From: Sulfitobacter sp. DFL-14
GTDB taxonomy: Bacteria > Pseudomonadota > Alphaproteobacteria > Rhodobacterales > Rhodobacteraceae
Direction of reading: 5' to 3'
Length of the DNA: 64,000 nt
Assembly: GCF_003335585.1 (NCBI RefSeq)
Contig: NZ_QBFD01000038.1
Coordinates: 94,244-158,243 of the forward strand
The position numbers and the translations under genes were made by a program. A model generated the notes under the pieces. The model was not told where the DNA came from. It did no database searches and saw nothing but the letters and a program-made list of their open reading frames with translations. Every line of letters starts with the position of its first letter. Position 1 is the stretch's first letter. Shown here in pieces: positions 9,817 to 18,953 of this stretch.

Positions 9817-12183
9817 TCAATGTGATTTCTGCGAGTGTCCGGCGTGAAGCGGCACCCGGCCTGCCTGCGCATTGCCCTGACCGCCGCCGCTGGCGGACCC
9901 ACTATTGCCCGCACCAATACCTTCCAGTCGCGTTCGTTTCAGCAGCAGGGCGTTGACGGCCACCAGGGCGGAACTGCCCGACATGGCAAGTGCTGCCACG
10001 GCGGGGCTGATGATCAACGGATAAAACACCCCTGCCGCCATCGGAAAGGCGACCACGTTGTAGGCCACGGCCCAGAACAGGTTCTGGTGCATCTTGCGCA
10101 AGGTGGCGCGCGACAGCTCGATGGCCCCCACGACATCGTAGGGGTCGCTTTTCATGAGCACGACATCGGCGCTTTCCATCGCCACGTCGGTGCCCGCACC
10201 GATGGCAAATCCGACATCGGCCTGGGTCAACGCGGGTGCGTCGTTGACACCGTCACCGACCATGCCGACCTTTTTGCCCTGGGCCTGAAGCTCTTTGACC
10301 TTCTCGGCCTTTTGGCCCGGAAGAACATCTGCCAGCACAATGTCGATGCCCAGCTCGCCCGCGATCCGCCTTGCGGTACCTTCGTTGTCGCCGGTCAGCA
10401 TCGCCACCTCGACGCCGCGTGCGCGCAGCTTGGCCACGGTGGCCTTGGCGCTCGGACGTGGTGCATCAGCGATGGCGATCAAGCCCAGCATCCGTCCGCC
10501 CTGCGCCACATGCACAACCGTGCGGCCCTCGCCCTTCAGGCGCTCGGCCTCCGCCGTCAGGGTGCCGACGTCGATACCCTCCTCGTCCATCAGGCGCCGA
10601 TTGCCGACCAGCACGGTCTTGCCTGCGACTTCGGCGCGCGCGCCGCGGCCTTCGAGGTTGAGAAACTCGGCCATCTGCGGGACGTCGAGGTCCGCCGCGC
10701 GTTCGACAATGGCGAGCGCCAGCGGGTGGTCCGAGCCGCGATCGACGGCCGCCGCAGCCCGCAGCGCGTCATCCTCCGCGCCGCCTTCGGCGGCAACGAC
10801 CTCGACCACGCGCGGTTCGCCCATCGTCAACGTGCCGGTCTTGTCGAAGATGATCACGTCAAGCTTGGTCGCGTCTTCCAGCGCACCGGCATTCTTGAAC
10901 AGGATACCGTGCTGCGCCCCTAAGCCTGTGCCCACCATCACCGCCATCGGCGTAGCAAGCCCAAGCGCGTCCGGGCAGGCGATAACGAAGACGGTGATCG
11001 TCAGCGTCAGCGCGAACAAAAGCGGAGAGCCGATCCACCAGAACCAGACCGCGAAGGTTGCAAGCCCGATCACGACGGCGATCACTACCAGCCATTGTGA
11101 GGCTTTGTCGGCCAGAAGCTGGGCAGGTGCCTTGGAGTTCTGCGCCTCTTGCACCAGCTTGACGATCTGCGCCAGCGCGGTGTCGGCCCCGACCTTGGTG
11201 GCGCGGTACCGGAAACTGCCGCTCTTGTTGATGGTGGCGCCGATCACGGTGTCGCCGACGGCCTTGTTGACCGGCATGGACTCGCCTGTCAGCATGGATT
11301 CGTCGACCAGCGACGCGCCTTCGACGACCTCGCCATCCACCGGGATCTTGTTGCCAGGCCGGATGAGCACGATCTCGCCCTCAAGGACTTCGGAGGTAGG
11401 CACCTCGACGTCTTGCCCATCGCGGATAACGGTCGCCATCGGCGGTGCAAGATCGAGCAGTGCGCGGATTGCAGCAGACGCCCCGGCCCGCGCGCGCATC
11501 TCCAGCCAGTGACCCAACAGGATGAACACCAGCAGGACCGCCACCGCCTCGTAGAATTGCACGCCCGGAAAGAAGAAGGTAGACCCGACGCTGAACAAAT
11601 AACCGGTGCCAACCGACAGCACGACCAGGACCGCCATGTTCAGGATGCCGTTGCGCAGCGCCCGCCAGGCGGCGACGAAGAACGGCCAGCTTGGCCAGAT
11701 AATCGCGGCACTACCCAGGAAGAACAGCCACAGATCCAGTTCCAGCCCGAAGGGCGGCGCGGGTGGCGTGAACAGGCCACCCATTGGCGAATAAGTGAAG
11801 ATCGGGATGGTGAACAGCAGCGCCACCCAGAAGCGATTGCGCATGTCGCGGACCATGCTGGCCATGTCCATGCCACCGCCGTGGCCCATCTCGTGCGCCA
11901 TCGCGTCGTGGCCAGCCGGGGCCTCCGCGCCAGACATTTGATGGTCGGCGTGGCAGACATGGTTCGGAACCCACTCCCCGGCGCAGTGGAATCCGCAGGC
12001 CTCAACCGTGTTGCGCAGCTCTTCCTCGCCCACTGCCGTCTCATCGTAGTGGACTGTCACGCTTGCCGATGCCGGGTTCGCTTCGGCGCTGTGCACGCCG
12101 CCGAGATCTGACAAATGGCGTTCGACCGCGAGATGATCGAGTTCCTCGAACAGCCCGCGGACCTCAAGGGTCAATGATTTCAT
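9817..12183 (-). CDS. P1B-type heavy-metal ATPase with CPD metal motif
   Basis: A 788-residue P1B ATPase. Residues 1-75 form an HMA-like fold without the CxxC, followed by a His/Met-rich stretch ([29 protein letters not shown]) like that of CopB ATPases. The core has [15 protein letters not shown], the HP motif [15 protein letters not shown] and [10 protein letters not shown], so it should be catalytically active. The membrane metal site is [15 protein letters not shown] instead of the usual CPC (Cu+/Zn) or CPH (CopB). Substrate, probably copper or silver, is inferred from the His/Met region and neighbours. It is the first gene of the operon leading into arcD-like/arcA/arcB/arcC. ATG at 12183 with GGAG upstream. 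Confidence 0.9.
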   Translation of the reverse strand: MKSLTLEVRGLFEELDHLAVERHLSDLGGVHSAEANPASASVTVHYDETAVGEEELRNTVEACGFHCAGEWVPNHVCHADHQMSGAEAPAGHDAMAHEMGHGGGMDMASMVRDMRNRFWVALLFTIPIFTYSPMGGLFTPPAPPFGLELDLWLFFLGSAAIIWPSWPFFVAAWRALRNGILNMAVLVVLSVGTGYLFSVGSTFFFPGVQFYEAVAVLLVFILLGHWLEMRARAGASAAIRALLDLAPPMATVIRDGQDVEVPTSEVLEGEIVLIRPGNKIPVDGEVVEGASLVDESMLTGESMPVNKAVGDTVIGATINKSGSFRYRATKVGADTALAQIVKLVQEAQNSKAPAQLLADKASQWLVVIAVVIGLATFAVWFWWIGSPLLFALTLTITVFVIACPDALGLATPMAVMVGTGLGAQHGILFKNAGALEDATKLDVIIFDKTGTLTMGEPRVVEVVAAEGGAEDDALRAAAAVDRGSDHPLALAIVERAADLDVPQMAEFLNLEGRGARAEVAGKTVLVGNRRLMDEEGIDVGTLTAEAERLKGEGRTVVHVAQGGRMLGLIAIADAPRPSAKATVAKLRARGVEVAMLTGDNEGTARRIAGELGIDIVLADVLPGQKAEKVKELQAQGKKVGMVGDGVNDAPALTQADVGFAIGAGTDVAMESADVVLMKSDPYDVVGAIELSRATLRKMHQNLFWAVAYNVVAFPMAAGVFYPLIISPAVAALAMSGSSALVAVNALLLKRTRLEGIGAGNSGSASGGGQGNAQAGRVPLHAGHSQKSH

Positions 12184-12234
12184 GTTGGCTCCTGTCCACT
12201 TTCCTTGCGATCGAGAACGACCGTTTGGTGAATA

Positions 12235-12260
12235 GACGTTGCCCACTCTCTGACGTTACA
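12235..12260 (-). promoter_or_regulatory. ECF-type promoter of the ATPase-arc operon
   Basis: On the minus strand TGTAACG (12260-12254), 15 nt, then CGTC (12238-12235), about 50 nt before the ATPase start. The -35 and -10 are identical to those of the sigma gene promoter. Confidence 0.68.
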
Positions 12261-12285
12261 ACGTTGGTTGGCAAAAATCGTTACG
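12260..12285 (-). promoter_or_regulatory. Possible second, tandem ECF-type promoter
   Basis: A further CGTAACG (12285-12279) lies 15 nt before CGTT (12263-12260), partly overlapping the ATPase promoter. One -10 base differs. It could be a tandem promoter, a decoy, or leftover of duplication. Confidence 0.35.
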
Positions 12286-12352
12286 GTTTGATTTTTTGGC
12301 GTGTTCCACCTTCTCGAGTAAGTGACCGAGATACGTCAGTTACAATTCATTT

Positions 12353-12378
12353 CGTAACGATATCCCTCGTTCAGCGTC
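12353..12378 (+). promoter_or_regulatory. ECF-type promoter of the patatin gene
   Basis: CGTAACG at 12353-12359, 15 nt, CGTC at 12375-12378; 68 nt before the patatin start. Divergent from the ATPase promoter, so the 263-bp intergenic region serves both directions. Confidence 0.65.
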
Positions 12379-12446
12379 TATTTCGATGCAGGGTTTAAGC
12401 GAACATGCGGCAGCTGTATGCGTTTTGCGAACATGAAGGCTGAACA

Positions 12447-13352
12447 TTGACGGATTTCACGAAACCAGTCGGCAAGACGCACAAATCCTTTGCCCTCGTG
12501 TTAAGTGGTGGCGGGGCGAGAGGCCTGTCACACGCCGGTGTCCTACGCGCCCTCGTCGCAAGGGGCTATACCCCGAGCGCGATCGTAGGGGTGTCCATGG
12601 GTGCGGTCGTCGGCACCACATACGCCATGAACGACGATTGGTTCGACGCATTGGTCGGCATGGACACCAGCGGGTTTCCGGCAACCCCGGACTTTCGCTT
12701 GCCAGGTCTAACCGCTCGGATGAAAGGCCTTCGAACCGCTTTGCTTGCCGCGCGGGACATGTACTTCGGCTGGGGAGTTGGAGCGCCTACCGAGACATGG
12801 GGCCGCAGCGTCCTGTCCAGTCTGACGCAAGGTAAAAATCTTGAGAATGGTCGCATCCCGATCTTTGTCTGCGCGACCGATATGCTGACCGGGAAACGTG
12901 TGGTTTTCGGCAAGGGGAATGCCACAGATTACATTTATGCCAGCGCGGCGCTCGCCGGAATATTGCCACCCCTGGTCGATGGACCGCATGTGCTGATGGA
13001 CGGGGCCTATGCCGACATAGCGCCGGTCGATGTTGCAAAGGAAACTGGCGCAAAGGTCGTGATCGCCGTGGACCCAAGCCAGCGCGAAAACACCATTGGC
13101 CCGAAAAACGGCATGCAGGCGATGCTGCGATCCATAGAAGTCTGCCAGTATGAACATGCACGGTTGCGGTTCGCGCAGGCGGACCTTGTGATCCGGCCTG
13201 AATTCGGACAGTCGATCGGCACACTTGAATTCGGTCTAAAGCGCCACTGTATCGCGGCTGGGGCCGTGACCACCCGCCGCGCTTATGGTGATATCGAGAC
13301 GCTGCTTAATTCCGGGAATGCGGAGCGAATGGCCGAGCCGCTGGCAGGCTAG
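12447..13352 (+). CDS. Patatin-like phospholipase
   Basis: A 301-residue single-domain patatin hydrolase, which cleaves acyl chains from membrane lipids with a Ser-Asp dyad. It has the oxyanion loop SGGGARG at about residues 20-26, the nucleophile elbow GVSMG (about 48-52), and the Asp motif DGAYAD about residue 190. No signal peptide or membrane helix is seen, so it is cytoplasmic or membrane-peripheral. The start is TTG at 12447: the ATG at 12432 is in another frame and soon stops. Its ECF-type promoter places it with cfa as a second lipid-modifying member of the regulon. Confidence 0.86.
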   Translation: MTDFTKPVGKTHKSFALVLSGGGARGLSHAGVLRALVARGYTPSAIVGVSMGAVVGTTYAMNDDWFDALVGMDTSGFPATPDFRLPGLTARMKGLRTALLAARDMYFGWGVGAPTETWGRSVLSSLTQGKNLENGRIPIFVCATDMLTGKRVVFGKGNATDYIYASAALAGILPPLVDGPHVLMDGAYADIAPVDVAKETGAKVVIAVDPSQRENTIGPKNGMQAMLRSIEVCQYEHARLRFAQADLVIRPEFGQSIGTLEFGLKRHCIAAGAVTTRRAYGDIETLLNSGNAERMAEPLAG

Positions 13353-13401
13353 GATAGCAAGATCACCACTTTGACCGACTGGCACAAAACCGCGCCTTAA
13401 G

Positions 13402-14760
13402 TCACCCGGGAAACACTCCCGCGAACAGCCCCATCAGCGCCGTGACCAACGCGGTCGCACCTAGCACAACCAACAACGGCAGCGCGACCTCTGCCCGAAC
13501 CGCTTCGCCATCGCGCGCCTGATACATCGGCACCACGATGCGCAGATAGACCGCCAGCGCCAGCACGCTGTTAAGGATCCCGATCACCGCCAGCCAAAGA
13601 TAGCCCGCCTCGATCGCGGCTCCGAACAGCAGCACCTTGCCGACAAAGCCGAAGAGCGGCGGAATACCGGTCAGCGACAGCAGGAACACGACCATCGCCA
13701 CACCGATCAATGGGCGCGCGCGGCCGAAGCCCTTGAAGTCGTCCAGATTGCGGCCCGCGATCATTATGACTGCAAAGGCTCCAAGGTTCATCGCCACATA
13801 GGCCGCGCCGAACACGATCACCGAAGGCAGGGCCAACGGACTGGTGCCAAGCGCCACAATCCCCAGCATGAAATAGCCCGCCTGCGCCACCGAGGAATAG
13901 GCCAGCAGCCGCACGACATTGCTCTGCACCAGGGCGGCCAGATAGCCGAATGACATCGTCACCGCCGCGATCAGCGCGACGACGACGGGCCAGCCGGTAG
14001 CGACAGGCAGATCGCGCAGCACCTGCGCAAAGGCAAAAATCGCCGCCACCTTGGTGATCACCGACAGAAAAGCCGCGACCGATACCGGCGCGCCGTCATA
14101 GGCGTCGGGTGCCCAGAACTGGAACGGCACCAGCGCCGCCTTGTAGCCCAGTCCGATCAGCACCGCGACCAGCCCCGCCAGCGCGATCAGCGGCTTGCTT
14201 TGAAGCGCACCAAGCTCGGAAAAAAGCGTCGATCCGGCACCACCGAACCAGAAGGTCAGCCCGTAGATCATCACCGATCCGGTGACGGCGCCGAACACCA
14301 GATATTTCATCGCCGCCTCGGTCGCCGCATCGTCGCGCGGCCAGGCTACCATCGCGAAGGAGCCCAGACCCGTCAGCACCACGCCCAGCACCAGCAGCAT
14401 CATGTCGCCACCGCCCGCCAGCATCAGCGCCCCAAGCGTCACAAGACAAAGCAGCGTATAGACACTTCCCTCGCGGTCCTTCCCGGCAATCTCGGCCCGC
14501 GTCATCAGAAGCGCCAGCGCGGTGCCTGGCAGCAGGATCAGCTTGGCCCAGCCCGACAGCAGATCGACTCGGTAGGTGCCGCCAAAGACGCTGGTGTCGG
14601 CCTCCAGCAGCGGCAACGTCAGCGCGGTGGACAGGCCCAGCCCGATCAGCCCGAATGTCAGTGCCAGACGCGGCGCACGCAGCATCTCGGCCACCAGCAT
14701 CAGCACGACCGTAAAGGCCAACAGCAGTTCGGGAAACAGAAAGGACAGGTCGCGCGCCAT
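13402..14760 (-). CDS. nuoN: Complex I-like proton-pump subunit NuoN
   Basis: A 452-residue antiporter-like subunit with about 14 helices, last gene of the complex I-like operon. The pumping lysines of TM7 and TM8 are visible (LGYKAALVPFQFWAPDAYDG, ITKVAA), as is the LVQSNVVRLLAYSSVAQAG loop. The TM5 glutamate that most NuoN carry appears to be replaced: the segment reads LLVLGVVLTGLG where Glu would be expected, which hints at altered function, though I aligned this by eye. The ATG at 14760 overlaps the nuoM stop in TGATG; the longer in-frame start at 14898 lies within nuoM. Confidence 0.85.
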   Translation of the reverse strand: MARDLSFLFPELLLAFTVVLMLVAEMLRAPRLALTFGLIGLGLSTALTLPLLEADTSVFGGTYRVDLLSGWAKLILLPGTALALLMTRAEIAGKDREGSVYTLLCLVTLGALMLAGGGDMMLLVLGVVLTGLGSFAMVAWPRDDAATEAAMKYLVFGAVTGSVMIYGLTFWFGGAGSTLFSELGALQSKPLIALAGLVAVLIGLGYKAALVPFQFWAPDAYDGAPVSVAAFLSVITKVAAIFAFAQVLRDLPVATGWPVVVALIAAVTMSFGYLAALVQSNVVRLLAYSSVAQAGYFMLGIVALGTSPLALPSVIVFGAAYVAMNLGAFAVIMIAGRNLDDFKGFGRARPLIGVAMVVFLLSLTGIPPLFGFVGKVLLFGAAIEAGYLWLAVIGILNSVLALAVYLRIVVPMYQARDGEAVRAEVALPLLVVLGATALVTALMGLFAGVFPG

Positions 14761-16220
14761 CAGAGTTGCAGCGCCCGCATCGTCACGTCGATCATGTTCA
14801 GCAACCAAGACGGCGCCACCCCGATCAGGATGATGAGGACAAGCAGCGGCACGATGGCCAGCATCTCGCCCCGGTCCAGATCGGGCATCGCCGCCCATTT
14901 CTCGTTTCGCTCGCCCAGAAATACCGCCGCGATCGCGCGCAGATAAAGCCCCGCCGTCACCACGATGGCGATGATCGCCACGATGGCCCAGGGCTGGGCA
15001 TTCAGTGTGGCCAGGAAGATCTGAAATTCAGCCGGGAAATGCGCCAACCCCGGCAGCCCGAGCGAGGCAAAGGCCGACAGCACGAAGGCCCAGCCCAGCC
15101 ATGGCACCTGCCCCAGCAGCCCGCCGAACGCGGTCATCTCGCGTTCGTGGGCGCGCGACTGCAACATGCCGACGAGAAAGAACAACGCCCCGGTGACGAC
15201 GCCGTGGCTGACCATCTGCAAGGTCGCACCATTGAGCGCGACCGCCCGCAAGTCAGGGTCCAGCGTCAGCGCCGCCACCGCGACGCCGATCACCACATAG
15301 CCCATGTGGTTCACCGACGTATAGGCGATCATCTTCTTCAGATCTGACTGCGCCAGCGCCACGAAGGCACCGTAAAGGGCGCTGAATACGCCAAAGGCCA
15401 GCACCACCCGACCGGCCTGCGCAAAGGCGTCGGGCGTCATCTGTAAGGCGAAACGCACAAGGCCGTATGTGCCGAATTTCAGCATCACCCCGGCCAGGAT
15501 CACGCTGCCCACGGTCGGGGCCTGCACGTGGGCCGCGGGCAGCCAAGTATGCACCGGAAAGGACGGGATCTTGACCGCGAAGGTGAACAGCATCGCGATC
15601 AGCGCCAGCATCGCCGCCAGCCCAGTCAGTGGCGGCGCCTCGATCCACAGCCGCATGTCAAAACTTCCCGTGGCCAGATACAGCCCGATGATCGCCAGCA
15701 ACAGCGGCAGCGAGCCTAGCAGCGTGTAGATGAAGAACATCAGCCCGGCGCGCTGGCGTTCTTCATAGCCCCAGCCGACGATCATGAAGTACATGCCGAC
15801 CAGCGACACTTCGAAGAAGACGTAGAACAGGAGCGCGTCCAGCGCCGCGAAGGTGCCGATCGACGCGGTCTCCAGCATCAGCATCAGCGCGACAAAGACC
15901 GCCGGGCGGTCGGTGATCCGCGCCGCATAGATTGCCGACAGGAAAAACAGCAGCGAGGTCAGCAGGATCAGCGGCAGGCTCAGCCCGTCGACGCCAACCC
16001 GGAAGGCGGCACCAATGGCCGGGATCCAGGCGATTTCCTCGACCTGCGCGAAACCGCCCGGTAGCGTGCCCCGCGCCCAGATCGCCAGCGTCACCACGAA
16101 GGTCAGCCCGGTGGTGGCGATGGAAACGCCATGGGCGATGCGCGCCGACTTGTTTGGCAGGGCCATCAGCAGCACGCCACCAAGAAGCGGCAAAAAGACG
16201 GAGATCGAGAGAAGGGGCAT
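14760..16220 (-). CDS. nuoM: Complex I-like proton-pump subunit NuoM
   Basis: A 486-residue antiporter-like subunit. The key pump residues are present: Glu137 in FYVFFEVSLVGMYF (TM5), Lys217 in FAVKIPSFPVHTWLP (TM7), and SDLKKMIAYTSVNHMG. Length is near the usual 490-510 residues. It follows nuoL by 17 nt. Its good conservation contrasts with the degenerate connector protein encoded at 19846-21924. Confidence 0.92.
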   Translation of the reverse strand: MPLLSISVFLPLLGGVLLMALPNKSARIAHGVSIATTGLTFVVTLAIWARGTLPGGFAQVEEIAWIPAIGAAFRVGVDGLSLPLILLTSLLFFLSAIYAARITDRPAVFVALMLMLETASIGTFAALDALLFYVFFEVSLVGMYFMIVGWGYEERQRAGLMFFIYTLLGSLPLLLAIIGLYLATGSFDMRLWIEAPPLTGLAAMLALIAMLFTFAVKIPSFPVHTWLPAAHVQAPTVGSVILAGVMLKFGTYGLVRFALQMTPDAFAQAGRVVLAFGVFSALYGAFVALAQSDLKKMIAYTSVNHMGYVVIGVAVAALTLDPDLRAVALNGATLQMVSHGVVTGALFFLVGMLQSRAHEREMTAFGGLLGQVPWLGWAFVLSAFASLGLPGLAHFPAEFQIFLATLNAQPWAIVAIIAIVVTAGLYLRAIAAVFLGERNEKWAAMPDLDRGEMLAIVPLLVLIILIGVAPSWLLNMIDVTMRALQL

Positions 16221-16237
16221 GGCGGGGTCGTCTTTCT

Positions 16238-18133
16238 TCAGGAGGACATCGGTAAGATCAGCAGCACCGCCGCGATGACGGCGATGCCCATGACGGTCAG
16301 GGCGAGTTCGCGGTGGATGAGCCCGCTTTGCAGCAGGCGCAGGCGGCGGCCGGCGGCAATTGTCCGGTCGACAAGGCCGAAGATCAGCCCGTCGATGCCA
16401 TGGGTGTCGGTGTTTTCGGCGCCGTCGCCAAGGCGCAGGTTCATCCGGCCCACCTGAAGGGTCGCGGCATAAAGCCGGTTGTCTGAACGCTCGGCACTGG
16501 ATGCGGTGCCAAGGCTCAAGATCCGCACAAGGCCAAGTTGCGACGCCAGCAGACGCCGTTCGAAACCTTCACAGGCGGCGGCAAAAGCCAGCGACGGGCG
16601 CAGCACCAGCCCGTCCATACCGCCCGCGATGGCAAAGCCGCGCTGCGCCATCGGCAGAACCGGCCCCATCAGGCGGGCAGGTTGGATGAACCAGCCCAGC
16701 ACCAGGCCGCTCAGCGCCGCCAAAAGCCCGAGGATCATCGCGGTTCCTTCCGGCGGCAGTTCGGCCTCAAGCAGATGTTCCAGCGGCGTGAAGGCGAACC
16801 CGAGCCCCGCCGCCAGCGCCGTCAGCACCGCCATGCCCGCACCCATCCAGCCCATCCCCTTGCCCAGAACGGGCTGGGCCTCGCCCTGCCACAGCACCCG
16901 CAGCGCCCGCGCCATATAGGCCCCGGTCAGCACCGTGCCTGCCAGCGCCAGCGGCGCGAGCCATACGACCCTGGGGGCCGCCAGCGCGGCGGCAAGGATC
17001 GCGTCCTTGGAAAAGAACCCCGCCAGCGGCGGGATCCCCGCCAGCGCCAAAGCAGCAATGCCGAAAGCGGCCAGCACCAGCGGTCGTGCCCGGCCCGCGC
17101 CCGCGACCGCATCCATGTCGGTGCTGTCGCGATCATGCTGGAACACACCCGCCCCCAGAAAAAGCGTGCTCTTTATCGCCGCGTGGGCGATAAGGTGCAG
17201 CAGCGTCGCCACCGGCACCCCCGCGCCAATGGCCAGCAGCATCAGCCCGTACTGGCTAGAGGTCGAGGCGGCCAGCAGCCGCTTCAGGTCCCGCTCGGCC
17301 AGCGCGATCAGGCCGGCAACGACGGCGGTGACGCCGCCCACCAGCCCGACCGCAATCAGCGCGCCTGCGGGCAGCATCGGGGTCACGCGGATCAGCAGGA
17401 TCGCCCCCGCCGCCACCAGAGTCGCGGAATGCAGCAAAGCGGAGACCGGCGTCGGGCCCGCCATGGCGCGCTGCAACCAGTCCTGCAACGGCACCTGCGC
17501 CGACTTGCCCATCGCGCCGATCAGCAACAGCAACCCGGCGACCAGTGCGGGCGTGCCGCTAATCGCCAATGTAGCCGAGATTTCCGAGGTGCCGGCCCAG
17601 CCGATCAGCACAAAAATCCCCAGATAAAGGCCCAGATCGGCGCTGCGGGTGTACAGAAACGCCCGTGTCGCGGCACTGGGCACGCCGTCGCGGCCATGCC
17701 AGAAGCCGATCAGCAGATAGCTGGAAAAGCCGATCAGTTCCCACGCGGCCAGCACGGTGATCCAGTCGCCCGCCAGCACCAGCGCCTGCATCGCCGCGAC
17801 AAACAGCAGCAGGATGCCGAAAAAGCGCGGCCTTTCGGGGTCGCTGCGCATGTAACCGACGGCATAGACCAGCACACAGGCCGCCACCGTCGCCACCATA
17901 GCCGAAAACACCGCCGTCAACGGCGTCGCGACCAACCGCAGCGGCATCTGCGGCAGCCCCGGCAGGACCAGTTGCATGGTGCCACCGGAAACGATCCCCG
18001 CCAGCAACGCCATCGCCGCGACAAACCCAAGGCCGGCGCCCGCCAGCGCAATCGCTTCGGGTGCGCGCCGCAGCACAAGCGCCGCCAGGCCCGCCAGCAG
18101 CGGCGCAAGGACAATGAGCGCCAGCATCGTCAT
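16238..18133 (-). CDS. nuoL: Complex I-like proton-pump subunit NuoL
   Basis: A 631-residue antiporter-like subunit with the TM5 Glu132 (LAAWELIGFSSYLLIGFW), TM7 Lys210 (GAMGKSAQVPLQDWLQRAM), the SALLHSATLVAAG segment, and FFSKDAILAAAL in the C-terminal half. The C-terminal region is long enough for the lateral helix that spans NuoM and NuoN. Start overlaps the nuoK stop by ATGA; an ATG two codons later (18127) is also possible. All hallmarks indicate an intact pump subunit. Confidence 0.92.
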   Translation of the reverse strand: MTMLALIVLAPLLAGLAALVLRRAPEAIALAGAGLGFVAAMALLAGIVSGGTMQLVLPGLPQMPLRLVATPLTAVFSAMVATVAACVLVYAVGYMRSDPERPRFFGILLLFVAAMQALVLAGDWITVLAAWELIGFSSYLLIGFWHGRDGVPSAATRAFLYTRSADLGLYLGIFVLIGWAGTSEISATLAISGTPALVAGLLLLIGAMGKSAQVPLQDWLQRAMAGPTPVSALLHSATLVAAGAILLIRVTPMLPAGALIAVGLVGGVTAVVAGLIALAERDLKRLLAASTSSQYGLMLLAIGAGVPVATLLHLIAHAAIKSTLFLGAGVFQHDRDSTDMDAVAGAGRARPLVLAAFGIAALALAGIPPLAGFFSKDAILAAALAAPRVVWLAPLALAGTVLTGAYMARALRVLWQGEAQPVLGKGMGWMGAGMAVLTALAAGLGFAFTPLEHLLEAELPPEGTAMILGLLAALSGLVLGWFIQPARLMGPVLPMAQRGFAIAGGMDGLVLRPSLAFAAACEGFERRLLASQLGLVRILSLGTASSAERSDNRLYAATLQVGRMNLRLGDGAENTDTHGIDGLIFGLVDRTIAAGRRLRLLQSGLIHRELALTVMGIAVIAAVLLILPMSS

Positions 18134-18441
18134 CCCTTCAACTCGCGTGCTTCTTCCATCTCAACCGACCCGCGCACCCGGAACCGCGCGATGGCGATGG
18201 CAAAGCCGACCGCCATTTCGACCGCCATCACCGCCATCACGATCAGAACGAACATCTGACCGGCCGGTTCATCGGGATGCAGATAGCGCCAGAAGGCCAC
18301 CAGATTGACCAGTGCTGCGGCCAAAATCAGCTCGACCCCCATGATGATCATCACCAGGTTGGTCTGGCTGAGCGCGCCATAAAGTCCGATACCGAACAGC
18401 CCCGCGCCGACGCTGAGGGCGATCATGAGTTCCAGAATCAT
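18130..18441 (-). CDS. nuoK: Complex I-like subunit NuoK
   Basis: A 103-residue, three-helix subunit with the two membrane glutamates of the family: Glu37 in MGVELILAAALVNLVAF and Glu75 in AVMAVEMAVGFAI. Typical length. Overlaps both neighbours by ATGA, so translation with nuoJ and nuoL is tightly coupled. Confidence 0.92.
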   Translation of the reverse strand: MILELMIALSVGAGLFGIGLYGALSQTNLVMIIMGVELILAAALVNLVAFWRYLHPDEPAGQMFVLIVMAVMAVEMAVGFAIAIARFRVRGSVEMEEARELKG

Positions 18442-18953
18442 TTGCGCTGCTCCGCGTTGGGGACGATGGCCGCCATCGTGGCCGCAACCATGGCGGTCAG
18501 AATCGTCAGACCCGCCGACTGGAAGATCAACATTGACCGGCCCAGTAATTCGCGCCCCAAATCAGCGGCCTGTTCATGCGCGCCCGGCACGGACAGGGCG
18601 ACCGGACCCCAATCGGGCAGCCAGACCAGCAACAGCGCGGCCAGCAGCCCGATGCCCCCGGCCCAGAGCGACAGGCGTTTCTGGTGGGTCATGTCCATTT
18701 TGCCCATGCCGCCCGGATCCATCATGAACATCACCATGAAGATCGCCATCACGCTCATTTCCGTGGCCATCATCATGATCTGCAACACGCCCAGAAACTC
18801 AGCCTGCATGACCAGGAACATCGCCCCGATCGCGGTTTGCGAAAACAGCAGCGCCAGCGCCGAGCGCACCATTGAATGGGTGCGAAAGACCACGACGCCA
18901 AACCACACCGCCGCGCCGCCGAAGAACGCCAGAAAGATCATCTGAACCGTCAT
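18438..18953 (-). CDS. nuoJ: Complex I-like subunit NuoJ
   Basis: A 171-residue, five-helix subunit. The TM region HSMVRSALALLFSQTAIGAM followed by EFLGVLQIMMMATEMSVM resembles the NuoJ pi-bulge helix region, although the usual wording (LxAEFLAxxQVxVYxGAV) is altered to a Met-rich version, and MDPGGMGKMDM follows. The ATG at 18953 overlaps the nuoH stop by ATGA; the upstream in-frame ATG at 19139 lies inside nuoH. Confidence 0.85.
   Translation of the reverse strand: MTVQMIFLAFFGGAAVWFGVVVFRTHSMVRSALALLFSQTAIGAMFLVMQAEFLGVLQIMMMATEMSVMAIFMVMFMMDPGGMGKMDMTHQKRLSLWAGGIGLLAALLLVWLPDWGPVALSVPGAHEQAADLGRELLGRSMLIFQSAGLTILTAMVAATMAAIVPNAEQRK

Noticed and set aside
13353..13401. Terminator between the convergent patatin and nuoN genes
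   Set aside because: No stem followed by a T-run was found in the 49-bp gap.
16538..18259. Long open frame on the plus strand across nuoL
   Set aside because: Gln/Arg/His-rich shadow of the GC-rich nuoL gene without domain or start signal.
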